From assembly GCF_024868665.1 (NCBI RefSeq), contig NC_079902.1:14787154-14851153 (forward strand): DNA of 64,000 nucleotides. The letters are read 5' to 3'. The notes below the pieces were generated by a model. The model was not told where the DNA came from. It saw only the letters and a program-made list of their open reading frames with translations, and did no database searches. Positions 14,178-24,904 of this stretch are shown one piece after another (position 1 is the stretch's first letter; every line of letters starts with the position of its first letter). Both the position numbers and the translations under genes were made by a program. This DNA is from Triplophysa rosa. Its lineage: Eukaryota; Chordata; Actinopteri; Cypriniformes; Nemacheilidae.

Positions 14178-14203
<26 letters not shown>
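14178..14203. repeat. (GA)n microsatellite
   Basis: About 13 GA units in a longer purine-rich context, read directly. Confidence 0.9.
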
Positions 14204-14208
<5 letters not shown>

Positions 14209-14647
14209 GTGCTTTTGTTTTCCTCTGGTCTACACTGTAACACAAGGGAGAGAAAGATTGAAAGTCAGAAAATGAAAAGAGAGATGTGGTAGAAGAACAT
14301 CACTGTATTATTGATAACTGTGAGTAGAGTTCTACTTGTTTTTTTGCTCCCCCACCCCTCTCTCTGAAGGGTTGTGGTTTGTGATTGGTATGTCGAGGGG
14401 TAGATGTGCCTTGGAGAGCCGGGTGGCTGTCAGTGGTCTCTGTCTGGCTCCAAATGCCAATTTGCGAGCTGTCTCATTCCATCTTGACGAAATGTCCTAT
14501 TCTCTTGGTGCTTCTGGGGGACGGGGTGGGGTGTGAAGTGAGGTTCTCATGTGGGAGAGCTGTGGCTTCTATCATCCTTATCAAACCTGGCTTCTGCAGT
14601 CACACTGGATTTAGCTAACACTTGCTTAATACACTCCTCACTGAGCC

Positions 14648-14651
<4 letters not shown>

Positions 14652-14683
<32 letters not shown>

Positions 14684-14689
14684 GTGTGT
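14652..14689. repeat. (TG)n microsatellite
   Basis: A TG array with a single TGCG interruption, read directly. Confidence 0.93.
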
Positions 14690-15197
14690 CTTTAGGCCTG
14701 CATGTGTGTGTTGCTCTGGGATATACCGGGAGTGTGTGCTAAGGGATTTACTGTTGCGAGGGGGTGCATTTATGTGCAGACGTAAGGGAAAAAGTGTGTA
14801 ATTGGGGCGGTTGTGGATCTTCATAAGGATGAACTAGGAACTTGAGAGGAACTGACAACACGGTTTTGATAAATTGCAATTATTAGTTTGTTTATCAACA
14901 CAGTTTAAATTACATTGTTACACATCGCCCATATAAGTTGCTTTGTATTACAAAAATCTGCTATGTGGTCAATAAATATAAACGTATAATTCGATTTTTA
15001 CATTTTTTAAGGAACTGTGAGCGATGCTTATCTAATGCAGTGCAGTTGCTAATGTGTTCTATGAGTTTTTGTGTGTTGCTATGTGGTTGCTAGGATGTTT
15101 AGAAGTAAAAAAGCCTACCCCAAAGTGATATTCTTGTCATTAGATAAGGTTAAGGTCTCTTCTTCAATGCAATTCTATTACCTCAGCACAACTAAGC

Positions 15198-15480
15198 GTG
15201 TGAACTTAAAAGGGCCAATGAAATTAAAAATTACCATTCCTATTTGTTTTATGATAAATTGCAGCGTTTATTGTTAATAGCTTATCAACGTTGGTCATTC
15301 TCTTTTTAAAATTCATGTGCCCTCATAATCTTGAGTTAAAATCTGAAAATGCACTTTTGCCCTCTAGTGACTATCCATCTCAAATGACGTAAATTGGACG
15401 GCTTGGGCCGAGCATCCGTTAACTCCTCCCCTTCAACTGTCAGTCTGCTGCCAGTTCCAATTCAAAATAAAACAGCTGTT
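15198..15480. repeat. Possible interspersed repeat just upstream of the exon
   Basis: The segment starts CTTAAAAGGGCCAATGAAAT and contains TTTGCCCTCTAGTGACTATC. Both resemble phrases I associate with repeated fish DNA, but no matching copy lies in the window and the second terminus was not found. Low confidence. Confidence 0.3.
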
Positions 15481-15660
15481 TTATTACATCCAATCAATTT
15501 GCAGTAAAAACACAAGCCACACCCACTGTTTGTCTCATTCGAAATTCCATTTAACTCGGAAATGCATCAAAATACGGAGTTAAAAACAATCGCAACTTCA
15601 CGGGTTCATAGAGACTTGACAAATGTTGTTTGGATTACATTAGGTTAGAACTGTGACCTC

Positions 15661-15691
15661 ACCTCGTCTCTTTCTGTCTGTCCAATCACAG
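15661..15691 (+). promoter_or_regulatory. Splice acceptor and polypyrimidine tract of the protocadherin exon
   Basis: A pyrimidine-rich run (ctcgtctctttctgtctgtc) is followed by caatcacag, with the AG at 15690-15691. The reading frame is open upstream of it back to 15653, but protocadherin similarity begins right after the AG, so the boundary rests on both the splice consensus and the family match. Confidence 0.85.
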
Positions 15692-15911
15692 CTCCCGCAT
15701 CGTCGAGTGACCTTTTCCACAGCCAATCAGGCACAAGATCAGCAGGATCCTTCTCAGCACAGTTATTATGACAGTGGTCTGGAAGAATCAGAGACGCCCA
15801 GCAGTAAGAGTTCTTCGGGGCCTCGTATCGGGCCCCTTGCCCTACCTGAAGACCACTACGAGCGCACCACCCCTGAAGGCAGCATCGGAGAGATGGAACA
15901 TCCCGAGAATG
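15692..15911 (+). CDS. pcdh7: Internal exon of a delta-1 protocadherin cytoplasmic tail, probably protocadherin-7
   Basis: This exon encodes 73 residues plus one extra base, beginning LPHRRVTFS. It continues through QDPSQHSYYDSGLEESETP, SSKSSSGPRIGPLALPEDHY and ERTTPEGSIGEMEHPEN. Delta-1 protocadherins (PCDH1, 7, 9, 11) are cadherin-like adhesion proteins of the plasma membrane. Their cytoplasmic tails carry motifs CM1-CM3. RRVTF at exon residues 4-8 is CM3 and fits the RVxF docking consensus for protein phosphatase 1. The rest is the serine-rich segment downstream of CM3 in PCDH7 and PCDH1. The exon enters in phase 0 and leaves in phase 1; the next residue would be Asp (GAY) if the following exon starts with AC or AT, as the family sequence suggests. 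PRIG rather than PRLG, and the very long flanking introns, favour PCDH7 over PCDH1, from memory. Which teleost paralogue (7a or 7b) cannot be told. TTPEG differs from the TTPDG I recall in mammals. Delta-1 membership is near certain; the exact gene is less so. Confidence 0.9.
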
Positions 15912-15917
15912 GTAAGA
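15909..15917 (+). promoter_or_regulatory. Splice donor of the protocadherin exon
   Basis: The bases atG|GTAAGA place the GT at 15912-15913 and match the vertebrate donor consensus at +1 to +6. The cut falls after the first base of the Asp codon that follows MEHPEN in the family. The open frame runs on past the donor into KKRWCVPLPFLL, which is not protocadherin-like and is read-through into the intron. Confidence 0.88.
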
Positions 15918-16505
15918 AGAGGTGGTGTGTCCCCCTCCCTTTTCTACTATAACTCCATGCTTTTCTTCTTCAAAACTCATCCATTTTGAAGACTGTCTCT
16001 TTTAAACTTTTTACATAATTAAAATTATTTTCGTTTTCCAAAAAGGATGCTTTTACTTTTACTGAGCTGGTTACTTTGAGAACAGAAGACATATGTTTGT
16101 CATATACTGAAACACATCCACTCATCGCACACACACACACTTTTGATTTTATTTTAAAAAATATGCTTTTTCGTAAGTAACATGGACGTTTCTTGTGACC
16201 AAAATGTCAGAAGGGAAGCACAGTAACTATTCATTTAAATATGTTTTCAGTAAAAAAAAATGTAGGATTTGGAAAAATAAATCAGCTTTTAGAAAATGCA
16301 TTAATTCCTGCCAAGATACTGCAACAATGACCCAATGATTTTACCGCACACACATTCCAGGAAGACCTGATATAATCCACCTCCGCTTTACTGTAGCTGT
16401 AGGCAGAAGCCGTATCTCCTGAAGTAAGAAGTGCCCGCCTCGCCTTGCTGCCCGGGCGGCGGTGCTCCCGAGCGGGCCAAGAATCCTCGGCAAAAGCCTC
16501 TGCGC

Positions 16506-16613
16506 AGAGAGAGAGAGAGAGAGTGGAAGTCATAGCCATAAGGCAGCCTGGCATTGAAAGCATTCAGAATTTCAATTACTGTGGAATTCGCCAGTGCTGT
16601 GTGTGTGTGTGTG
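16506..16613. repeat. Short (GA)n and (TG)n runs
   Basis: About 9 GA units start near 16506 and about 8 TG units end near 16613, with ordinary sequence between. Confidence 0.8.
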
Positions 16614-16825
16614 TCTTAAGGAGGTCAGGAGGCATGGAAAGAGAGGAATACAAAAAAGAGTTATCAAGAATAGCTGGAGTATTAGCTAAAGGAAGGACTG
16701 AGGGAGGGAGAGAGACAGATGAAGTATGACTATGAGACTGAGGTGGACTGAGGCCTAAATGTCACGCCTGTCTTCCCACATCAGTGCTTTTACTGGCGCT
16801 GTAGGACTTCGTGTGCATGTCTGTA

Positions 16826-16837
16826 GGGGGGGGGGGG
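16826..16837. repeat. Poly-G run (12 G)
   Basis: Twelve consecutive G on the + strand, read directly. It could nucleate a G-quadruplex and is prone to length error. Confidence 0.9.
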
Positions 16838-17987
16838 ACAGGTCTCACTTATGGCATCTGTACAAAGCTGCACACAGATGCCCATGGCAGTGCCACCAAG
16901 CACGCTGGGGAGAAGTACAGTGTGCAGTTCTGTATGCGGACCGATATGCCTGTAGGTCTTTCCTTAGGGTGTGTATATATGAATGAATGGGGTGTGTGGT
17001 GTTTGTGTACGTTATCATTGTAGACTCAACTTGACCCTGTCGGTGGTGGTGCATCTTTATGGATTGCTGCCAACTTCCTGGGGTCACCATCTCTGTAGCT
17101 GACGGAATAGTTTTACTGTACACCCACACTTCACACACGCACAATGGAGCTAATAAAAGAGTGGGGATCTTAAAATAAATACTGCTCTCTTTCCCATCGC
17201 AGCAGTGCTAGTCTATAAATACAGTCCTGCAGTTTAGATGAGCTTCGCTTGATATAGCCGCTATGGATAATGAATGGCTGTAATGTGTGCGCAATGGTAG
17301 GAGGGTGTGAGGCAAGAAGGTGAGAGTGCATGCGAGTTTGCAGGAACACGCTTAAATGAGCCTGCCTGGCAAGCAGCGTTTCGGCTCATGTGCCTTTTTA
17401 AAGAACAATCTGTCAAAACATAAGAGGTGAAGCAATGTGCTAGACAAGGCCTAAGTCAGTAAGACATTTAAGGTCCGGGGAATAAAGTCTGCATTTTATG
17501 CACTACGCACTCCAGAGGATTCGCTTTCCTTAATTCTACTTGAAATGCAGTGCATAAAAGATCACAGATGTGGTTGTTGACATAAAATGTCAGGCAGTGC
17601 CGGCAATGTTCTCCTGTCAGAAGTGCTAAACTTCATCTAAGGCATTTTTTTTCTTAAAATTTATATTGTAAACATACATACAGTATATGATATTTTGGGC
17701 TGCTCGGAGAAACACTGCAATGTTTTGAAAGCTCCACAAATTCACAACATTCACATTCTTTGGGGGAATCAAGCTGTGATTATATAGGCTTACTTATGGT
17801 TGTCTCTGCTCATTAAACTGGTATAGATTTTTTGTAAGGTTTTAAAAATGCGTCACGTTTAATTAGCTTCAATGTGTCAGTTTGCAATGAGGTGATGTGT
17901 GTAATTTCTTACTGTTAAAATGCTTTCTCCTATCCAAGTTTTGCAAAGGCAAGTCTAAATAAACGCTGTGCCTCTGTGGTGCTAGCA

Positions 17988-18003
17988 TTTTTTTTTTTTT
18001 TTT
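17988..18003. repeat. Poly-T run (16 T)
   Basis: Homopolymer read directly. It could be the poly-A tail of an antisense retroelement, but no retroelement body was recognised beside it. Confidence 0.85.
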
Positions 18004-18657
18004 GAGATATTGAAAGATGTCATACTGTTTATGGTTAGTCAAGTGTTTACATCTTCAGAGGTTTCTTGAAAGTTGGGTTGGTCTCAGCAGATCGGGTGCA
18101 GATTTTTATTCTTTAAATAATGTATTATACAAATATTGGCAGATTATAACCGTGGTGCATTGTGCAAAGACTCTTGGCAGAAAAGACCGGCAATCCTTTA
18201 TATTAGGAGAGTATTTTTCCAGACCAGTTTCTGAAATCCACCTGTGTTTTATCTGATGTTCCTCTAATCTAAAGAAGCGGTTTCAGAGATTTTTTGTGTT
18301 TCGAAAGATGTTCTTGTGACCAAGAGGATTCAGAACAGGCTGTACCCAGAACAGTGCTCTATTCCTGTGTCTCCCAGAGACCCCTGCCGCAGAAAAGACA
18401 AAGCCTTGTCTCACTTTCAATCTCTTTGTCGCTTTGGTTCTTTCTTAGAAGAATGAACAGAAGGAATAACAAAGTATATCCGGAGGGGGTGACTTAGCTA
18501 AACTAAAAAATATCCGCTATTCTAGACCAGGTTGACTCTGCTTGAAGGAGAAGTCTCTGACCTTTACCTCTCAGCAAAATACACAGGTCACATTCCATGA
18601 GGAGATAACAAAATAAATATTATTAAAATAGTAAAACGTGCTGAAAATCTAGCTTAA

Positions 18658-18954
18658 GGGAATAGTTTACCCAAAAATAAAAATTCTGCATCATTTACTC
18701 ACCCTTTCTTTCTTCCGCAGAACACAAATGAAGATATTTTGAAGAATGTTGGTAACCAAACAATGACGGTAACCATTGACTATTGTATGGACAAAAAACC
18801 AACGCAAGGTCAATGGGTACCACCGTTGTTCGGTTACCAACATTCTACAGAATAACCTAATTTGTGTTCTCCAGAAGCAAGAAAAGTCATACAGGTTTGT
18901 AATGACAAGAGGCTGAGTAATTGACAGAATTTTATTTTTGGGTGAACTATCCCT
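18658..18954. mobile_element. Palindromic TTAA-flanked MITE (GGGATAGTTCACCC type), near full length
   Basis: The left end TTAAGGGAATAGTTTACCC and the right end GGTGAACTATCCCTTTAA are inverted repeats bounded by TTAA. The inner arms (gaatgttggtaaccaaacaa / ttcggttaccaacattct) also pair, so the whole ~300 bp folds into a hairpin. This is a very abundant non-autonomous DNA element of cyprinids, possibly of the group described as Angel elements; I am unsure of the name. It has no coding capacity. TTAA duplications are known for Kolobok and piggyBac transposons. Confidence 0.88.
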
Positions 18955-18959
18955 TTAAG

Positions 18960-21900
18960 CCGCACTTTGGAACATGATAGCTGTTTTTTAGCTAATGTTA
19001 AGACCATTTTGGACCATATTAGACAATCTAGAAACCAACTATCATGTTTCAAAACCATTTTAAATGGGATGTTCTAACAAGTAAAAGTACTAGACTGCAT
19101 TTTAATGTGGTTTTGCTCATTTTTCTTTGCAAAAAAAAATCCCTTTTCGTTTGTACCAGTGCTATTTTTCACACATTATCCCTGTAATGCAAAACATCAA
19201 CAAGAGAAACCAGAATTGGATAAAAACTGCTGCCAAAGGCGAGACTTCTATCAGTCTACCTGATGTTTCACATCAACAGATTTGTTTAGGGTACATCACA
19301 TGGCATTGTTAGGCTGTTGATCTCAGTGGGGGCTCAGAAGTTTGGCCCTGGAGGAATGGCCTGATAGCCAACACGGTAGCTGTTGTTAGGCTAAGATTAG
19401 CTTAGATGAAGCAAAATGGACTGAACTCAAGCTGCACCCTCTCTCCATCCCTCTCTCTTTCTCCATCTCTGGGCTAAAGCTCGCTCCTCTCCCGCTAAAT
19501 GGAATCATCGCCGTCTGATAATGGAGTGTAATTCCATTACCCTGGCTTGGAGTCTCAAGGGGGGGCATTTCCGCCCGACACCCCCATCTCTCCCCTAATG
19601 GTCTCATTTCCCCTGCCTAATAGAAATGGATGGGTCTGTGGGTCTTCTGTGGGAAAAGTGGGCGAGAGAGTGAGAGACAAGAGATACGGAGAAAGAAACG
19701 AGGAGCGGGTGAATGACGAGACACGAGCAGGTGAAATGTTTTGAAGAGTAATTCGACAAAATGAGCAGAGATGGAAAAGATGAGACGAGCTAAAGGAAAA
19801 AGTGATTTTGTTGTAAAAGCCTGGAACGATACGCATGCAGTTTGATGTCCGTGTGAGCGAGATGGTGCCTGAGTATTTATGAGCAGTTATGAATCCATTT
19901 GAATATCTCGCTCTCATCTTTCCTCTAAGGGCAGGCATAGCATTCAAATCGGCTAGTAATGGCTTCCGCAAACAAACAAACGAATTATCAAACAAACAAA
20001 CGGTCCACGAGTCAAAACAGAAGAAAGGCCTTTTGAACATCTGTGCAGTTGTCAGGGTTCATTTCTCAAGAGCCTCTCAAAAGCAGGCACGGGGGGATCC
20101 ACCACTGCACAAAGCGTCCATTACGCCCTCGTTTAAGAGAGCAAATAGACAGCCGTTCTCCTGCCATCACACCCATATCAGGGGAAATGAAGGCAATCAT
20201 TCGTCTCAAATGAGCAAACAAGCCATCTCCATAATGGCAACATTCAATCTGTCCTGTACCATCCAATCAGGCCGCTTCTTTAAGCTTGAAAGCAGGAAAA
20301 TTGGTTTGATATTTGGGCGTGCCGAACCATATGTGAGATGTTTTTAATGCGTCTTACTAACCACAAACAACATTTGTACTGTTGACAAGTTTCCTAAAGA
20401 CTTTGTTATGGTAAGGTTGTTATGGTTAAATGCAACAATTTTGATTCGAGAGACAGGGAATTCAGTCTCCAGTCCACATTTAAACAGTGTTTAAAAAGAA
20501 ACGTGCTGTAATGTGTGCAACATTTATATTCAACATAAATCCTTATTCATAGACTGGGGTAATGCGTTTATGATTATGGCTGCCTCAGACATCCTTTAAT
20601 TACGGACTTTATGTGGTTTTCTTTTAACGATCACACAGACACCAACTATTCTGAATCATTCACTCCTCCCTCGGCCCACAATTGCACTCATATTTATGTA
20701 ATCTAAAACATCCAACCATAAAAAATGAACATTAATAAACACAAAAGGCTAGCATAGCCTTCAAAACGTTAGTTATTGATCAGATGCGTTCCCAGAAATA
20801 TGCACCTAGACACCTGTAGCATCATTTGTTGTAAATGGTAAAGCCGCTTTACTGGTACTCTGAGGGAATCGTAATTTAAAGGCAGGCGTTTGAATTTAGG
20901 GAGCAGCTCGAGAGGATGAGTTTGGTTTGGTCAGGAAGCATGCCCCAATGTGTTTCTTCATTTCTCTCTAAAAAGTCTATGAGGAGGTTTTACCCACCGA
21001 CCACCTCTTGGCCTTTGGATCCTTGTAGGAAGGATGCATGGGAGAAAACAGGAAAGAAAAGCAAGATAAACATTGGTTGTGTCTAAACTAATCAAAAACA
21101 GATGTACTTGGATGTTCTCAAAGTGTTTCCCACATTCTCACTTCCTATCCCCGCTCGCTAGTTTTCCTGTGTGACGTATAGTACTTCCCATATACACAGT
21201 GACATGCAGACCATGTCTAAAACTCTCTCTCTGTGCTTGATTCTTCGACTTTCTCTGTCTTTCTCACTCAGTTTTCCCCTTCATAGTGATGAGTGGGACT
21301 GTGATCATCAGTCATGTCTCCACTGTGACAGGGGCTTGTGGGGCAGCTTGGGGTCTTCACTGAAATGAGCAACCGTTGTGCATTCTGGCTATAGGTCATC
21401 TCGTCCTGCTCAACCTCAAACAAGAACACACACAAGCGCACACACTCTTACAGTCACGAACACATAGCACGGCAATCACACATACATGCATGACTTAATT
21501 GGAATTGTGGGAAACGCGTGAAAACCCAGTGGACTATGGAAGTAGATCTAATGCGTCCTCAAATTATATAATAAAGTGAGCAGCAGTGGACCACAGCCGA
21601 GTCTCTACACAAACACGCACACACAGCTTGCTATCCTTGGATTTTTGAAGTTACGCTGAGCATTTTGCCTCCATGCTGAATTTATCCTGTTGTCTCCTTG
21701 AGGGAGGAAAACTAGGGAGTGGTGTGTGTCTGTTTTGGACATTCCTTAGTTCTTCTTAGTTCTTCTTAATTAGCTGTGCTGTTTTGCTATAGCTTCTAGA
21801 TGAAAGGCTTGCGCTGAGGGAAAGTGGGTGATCTCCCCCACAGAGCCCTGCTCTCTTTTTATCCTCATAGCCACTGTCAGTCCCGACTCACAGAGCTGAC

Positions 21901-22265
21901 AATGGATGCCAACAAGATCATTAGCACCATCGCTAGACATACTTTCAAACAATAAAGAAGCTTTTTAAGATGGCAGGGGAAGGATATTATTAAATATGAG
22001 CGATAAATGGCTTCTTATGTCCATTACGAAGTTTTGTTTTTCTGAAAAGTTTCCGAAAAGGCCAAGTGTGTCTAAGCTAGGGTCACTACATGAAATTACA
22101 ACGACTGTTTTCGACAGTTTTTCCAATTATCCCCCCGCCACTGGATGGTAGATACAGATAGTACAGATACTTATTATAATAATAATTATTATAAAATAAT
22201 AATAAAAGAATATATATATATTATTGTTGTTGTCTCTTTATGTGGGTTTAAGTAAAAAAACGATT
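18960..22265. other. Intronic sequence, nothing supported
   Basis: There is ordinary intron with a stretch at 19555-20347 unusually free of stops on both strands (open frames of 152 and 161 codons), but no protein family is recognisable. CA-rich patches lie near 21420-21610. Confidence 0.45.
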
Positions 22266-22295
22266 GCTTACGATAATAATAATAATAATAATAAC
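22160..22295. repeat. AT-rich region ending in an (AAT)n microsatellite
   Basis: A run of TAATAATAATTATTAT leads into about 7 AAT units at 22272-22293. Confidence 0.85.
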
Positions 22296-22305
22296 GGAGT
22301 GTCAA

Positions 22306-22690
22306 TTTACAGTGAGTACAAATAGCCCGCCTTGTTGGAAGAGACTAATTGCACTAGCTCCGCCCACCAATATGTGATTGGAATAGAGAAAGTGTAAGAA
22401 CAACGCCATTTCAAACAGCGACTCCAGTGGCGAATGGTGTAAAGTCTTTAAAGCTTTGGCACTGGAGACCAGGGTTGTAATCCACCTCTCGCTGAAAACG
22501 TTCTTTTACCTTTTTCTATCACATTACAGATCATAAAGGCATATATTTCAATACAATTGATGTAAGACTTAAAATTCATTTTTATTCATGAAGTTTAGGT
22601 TTAGGGTAAGGTTAGGGGTAGGTGTAGGGCTTTAATATCTCAATAAGTTGCCATCATTTTAATATTTTTTATAAATATAATGATTTACAC
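22306..22690 (+). mobile_element. Composite repeat with a tRNA-like segment (SINE or tRNA-derived)
   Basis: A tRNA-like stretch at 22427-22484 has TGGCGAATGGTG as a possible A box and AGGGTTGTAATCC as a possible B box, about 46 bases apart, as in a tRNA. The acceptor stem does not form, so this is not a working tRNA gene. Downstream, GGTTTAGGGTAAGG is the G-rich phrase found in several cyprinid repeats. The left edge ACAGTGAGTACAAATAGCC resembles the units at 23265-23440, suggesting one older element split by the hAT remnant. Confidence 0.5.
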
Positions 22691-22699
22691 TCTGTTATT

Positions 22700-23262
22700 A
22701 TTGCATAATGTTTAATGCACAACAATACTTACCAATAACGAAACTTTGCTGTGGGTGAACAGGTGTAAAAGTCAAAAATCATTTTTGAACCCGCTGGAAC
22801 TGTTAGTTTAAGCGCAGTCCTCCTCTGATTAAAAGTTAGCCCAGCTGCACTGAAGTTCCTCTCACTGCTGCTGCTAACGTCACTTGCAGGGATGCTGAGG
22901 ATACTACGGGGCAGTCTTGACAGTAATGACAAGATCATAATTCTTCCAGAGTGCAGCTTTCCCTGCATCATTTGGAACTGTGATACGTTTTCCATAGCTA
23001 ATATTTTGCTTTATCGCACTCATCTTACCCTCACCTGCTGTGTTGTGACAAAGAGGACAAGAGCGGGAGCACGTGCGCAGAACAGTTTATGCGAAAAGTG
23101 TGTTTTCTCTCGTGTTTTTTTGTGGTCGCAATGCAGCAAACACGCAAGCACACGGCACGCAAACTTGTTTGTATATAGCCTATATATTTTTTTAGTTACA
23201 AACCCGAACCCGAGGCTATTCATTAAACATTAACCCGAACCCGAACGGGTTGCAGACCTCTA
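22700..23262 (-). mobile_element. Truncated, internally deleted hAT transposon
   Basis: The + strand right edge reads AACCCGAACCCGAACGGG then TTGCAGACCTCTA. On the minus strand this is a terminus TAGAGGTCTGCAACCCG with GGGTTCGGGTT repeats, as in known fish hAT elements. The transposase remnant lies inside, in the expected minus orientation. The matching opposite terminus is not seen near 22700, and atagcatc after the right end is not repeated on the left. The element is therefore truncated on its low-coordinate side. Confidence 0.7.
22729..22995 (-). pseudogene. Remnant of a hAT transposase: C-terminal dimerisation region
   Basis: The minus strand encodes LLSRLPRSILSIPASDV followed by SSSSERNFSAAGLTFNQRR. 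This is the signature of the hAT-family C-terminal dimerisation domain (pattern LA..IL.IPAS...SER.FS.AG......R). The preceding aromatic WKNY-type stretch lies in a different frame, so the copy carries a frameshift. The catalytic and BED-finger regions are absent. Full hAT transposases are roughly 600 residues, so this is a dead fragment of about 90 codons. The start codon shown is fortuitous. Confidence 0.8.
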
Positions 23263-23440
23263 ATAGCATCTAACAACTATTTCTACTTAATCCAAAGAAA
23301 ATACAGCTATTTTCGGTTAGTGTAAATAGCATATCGCTAAGAAATGCTGCTATTTTCACTTGGTGTAAACAGAACCTACTGCTATTTAAACATAGCATCT
23401 GTCGCTATTTTCACTTAGTGCAAATAGCCGCTGCCTAATA
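23263..23440. repeat. Degenerate tandem units around TTTTCACTTAGTGTAAATAGC
   Basis: At least three imperfect units are visible: GCTATTTTCGGTTAGTGTAA, GCTATTTTCACTTGGTGTAA and GCTATTTTCACTTAGTGCAA, each followed by a variant of ATAGC. The units are internally semi-palindromic. They may be the terminal repeats of the element whose other side starts at 22306. Confidence 0.6.
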
Positions 23441-23585
23441 ATCATAATAATAATCATCATTATTATTATTTTTAATACTATTATTATTATTATTATTATT
23501 AATGATAATAATAACTACTCTTTTTTATAATTATTATTATATTTTACTTTTTAATATTATTAATACTTTTTTGTATTATTGGTAT
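23441..23585. repeat. (ATT)n / AT-rich low complexity
   Basis: Interrupted AAT and ATT trinucleotide runs on both sides of tttaatacta. With the AAT array at 22272 it brackets the composite repeat block. Confidence 0.85.
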
Positions 23586-24680
23586 AATTCATGTTCTACT
23601 TAGAACAAATCTAATTCAAATGTTTTATCTGTTTTATCTTTTATCATTGTTTGTTTCGACCAGTAGTGTGAGTTTAAGGCAGCACTGCCCATTTATCAAA
23701 CCAATGGCAGAAGGGAAGAGTACTTTTGAGACCTTTTTGAGAAAAATAACAGTCATTTTCACAATTCCATTTGGAGCCACTAGTGCAAAAATTACACACT
23801 TCACCTGCAATGCTGGTTGGAAAGTATTGCTGAGTGCAACTTTAAAGATATGTGCTTGTAGAAAAGAGCCTGGAAAAGCAACAGAAAACCAGCAAAGGAG
23901 GGAGATAGTGAGGCAAGATTCATGGAGGGGTTTATTTCAGGAGTGCAGGTTGTTTACTTGTGTTATTTGGCTGTGCTGTTCAATAGTAGTGAACGAGAGC
24001 TGTTTGAAGGACAGAAAGGTGTGGTTGCTTTCTTGCTTCGCCCAGAGCATTGCATTGTGGGCTGCTGTTGTAAATTGGAGCAAAGCAGGGAGACAGGAGC
24101 TCCACTACTGCATCACAACAGTGACTAGAGTGCTGAGCACTGCAGTTTTCCTGCAGAGAGAGTGAGAGGGCGGGAGGCAGGGAGATGTGGCACTGAAGGA
24201 AAATGGGGCCGTGAATGTGAAAGTATTAAAGGTGCTGGAGTATGTGTGCGTGTGTGTGTGTGGCATGTGTGTGAGGAGGTGTGCGTGGCCACCCCTGCCT
24301 CTTCATCATCTGAGGATCCCTGGGTCGTCCCTTGCCATGCTGTCTGACAGGTGCACTAGAGTGAACGCAGTGTCACGCTGTAATTGTACATCCCCGTTAT
24401 GTCAGCGTGTAATTGAGCACACAGCCTGTAAAGGGCCTGCCAAACACACACACTTCCGAGTCAGTGAGCAGGACTTCACCATCCCATGCTATGCCTCTAT
24501 CGAAACTGACAAAATAGCGAGGCTATATACAATACATAAGCTCAGATAACTAGATAGGGGTTTGTTAAAAGCAAAGGATTCTGGGAATACTGCCATTGTG
24601 GTTAATGGCTATGGGCATTAAGTGAGCATGATGTAACTCATCTAATTAGCGAATGTGATGTGGAGTCACGTCAGGACTTT

Positions 24681-24682
24681 TT

Positions 24683-24754
<72 letters not shown>

Positions 24755-24836
24755 TCGTTCGTTCATTCATTTTCGTTCATTTTCGTTCGTCCATCTGACT
24801 GTCCATTCATCGGTCTGTCCATTCATTCATTCCATT

Positions 24837-24904
<68 letters not shown>

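Larger units (their letters stand above)
9790..15160. other. Intronic sequence between repeats, nothing else supported
   Basis: Between the arrays and SINE pieces I see short CA runs near 11996 and no coding signal. The stretch 13430-13500 (gccagtgtta ... aaattaacac) vaguely resembles termini of cyprinid foldback elements but is too short to call. Confidence 0.4.
1..15691 (+). other. Intron upstream of the protocadherin exon (5' end outside the window)
   Basis: No frame here gives a recognisable protein. Open frames are at most about 140 codons, and the longest lies over a GGAGA array. No cadherin repeats or transmembrane segment were seen, so the large ectodomain exon must lie further upstream. 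A gene embedded in the intron cannot be excluded but none is visible. Confidence 0.7.

Noticed and set aside
15653..15691. Start of the protocadherin frame at an upstream GTG (15653)
   Set aside because: Protocadherin similarity begins after the AG at 15690-15691, and the preceding bases are a polypyrimidine tract. This is an internal exon without a start codon.
17988..18003. Poly-T as the tail of an antisense retroposon
   Set aside because: No retroelement body or target duplication was recognised next to it.
18834..19058. Minus frame sharing the peptide LKGIVHPKIKFC with the frame at 53754-53972
   Set aside because: The shared peptide is the translation of the conserved right end of the TTAA MITE (TTAAAGGGATAGTTCACCC read in one frame), not a protein family.
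22720..22740. Matching left terminus or 8-bp duplication for the hAT remnant
   Set aside because: Neither the reverse of the CTCTA terminus nor atagcatc was found near the left edge, so the element is called truncated.
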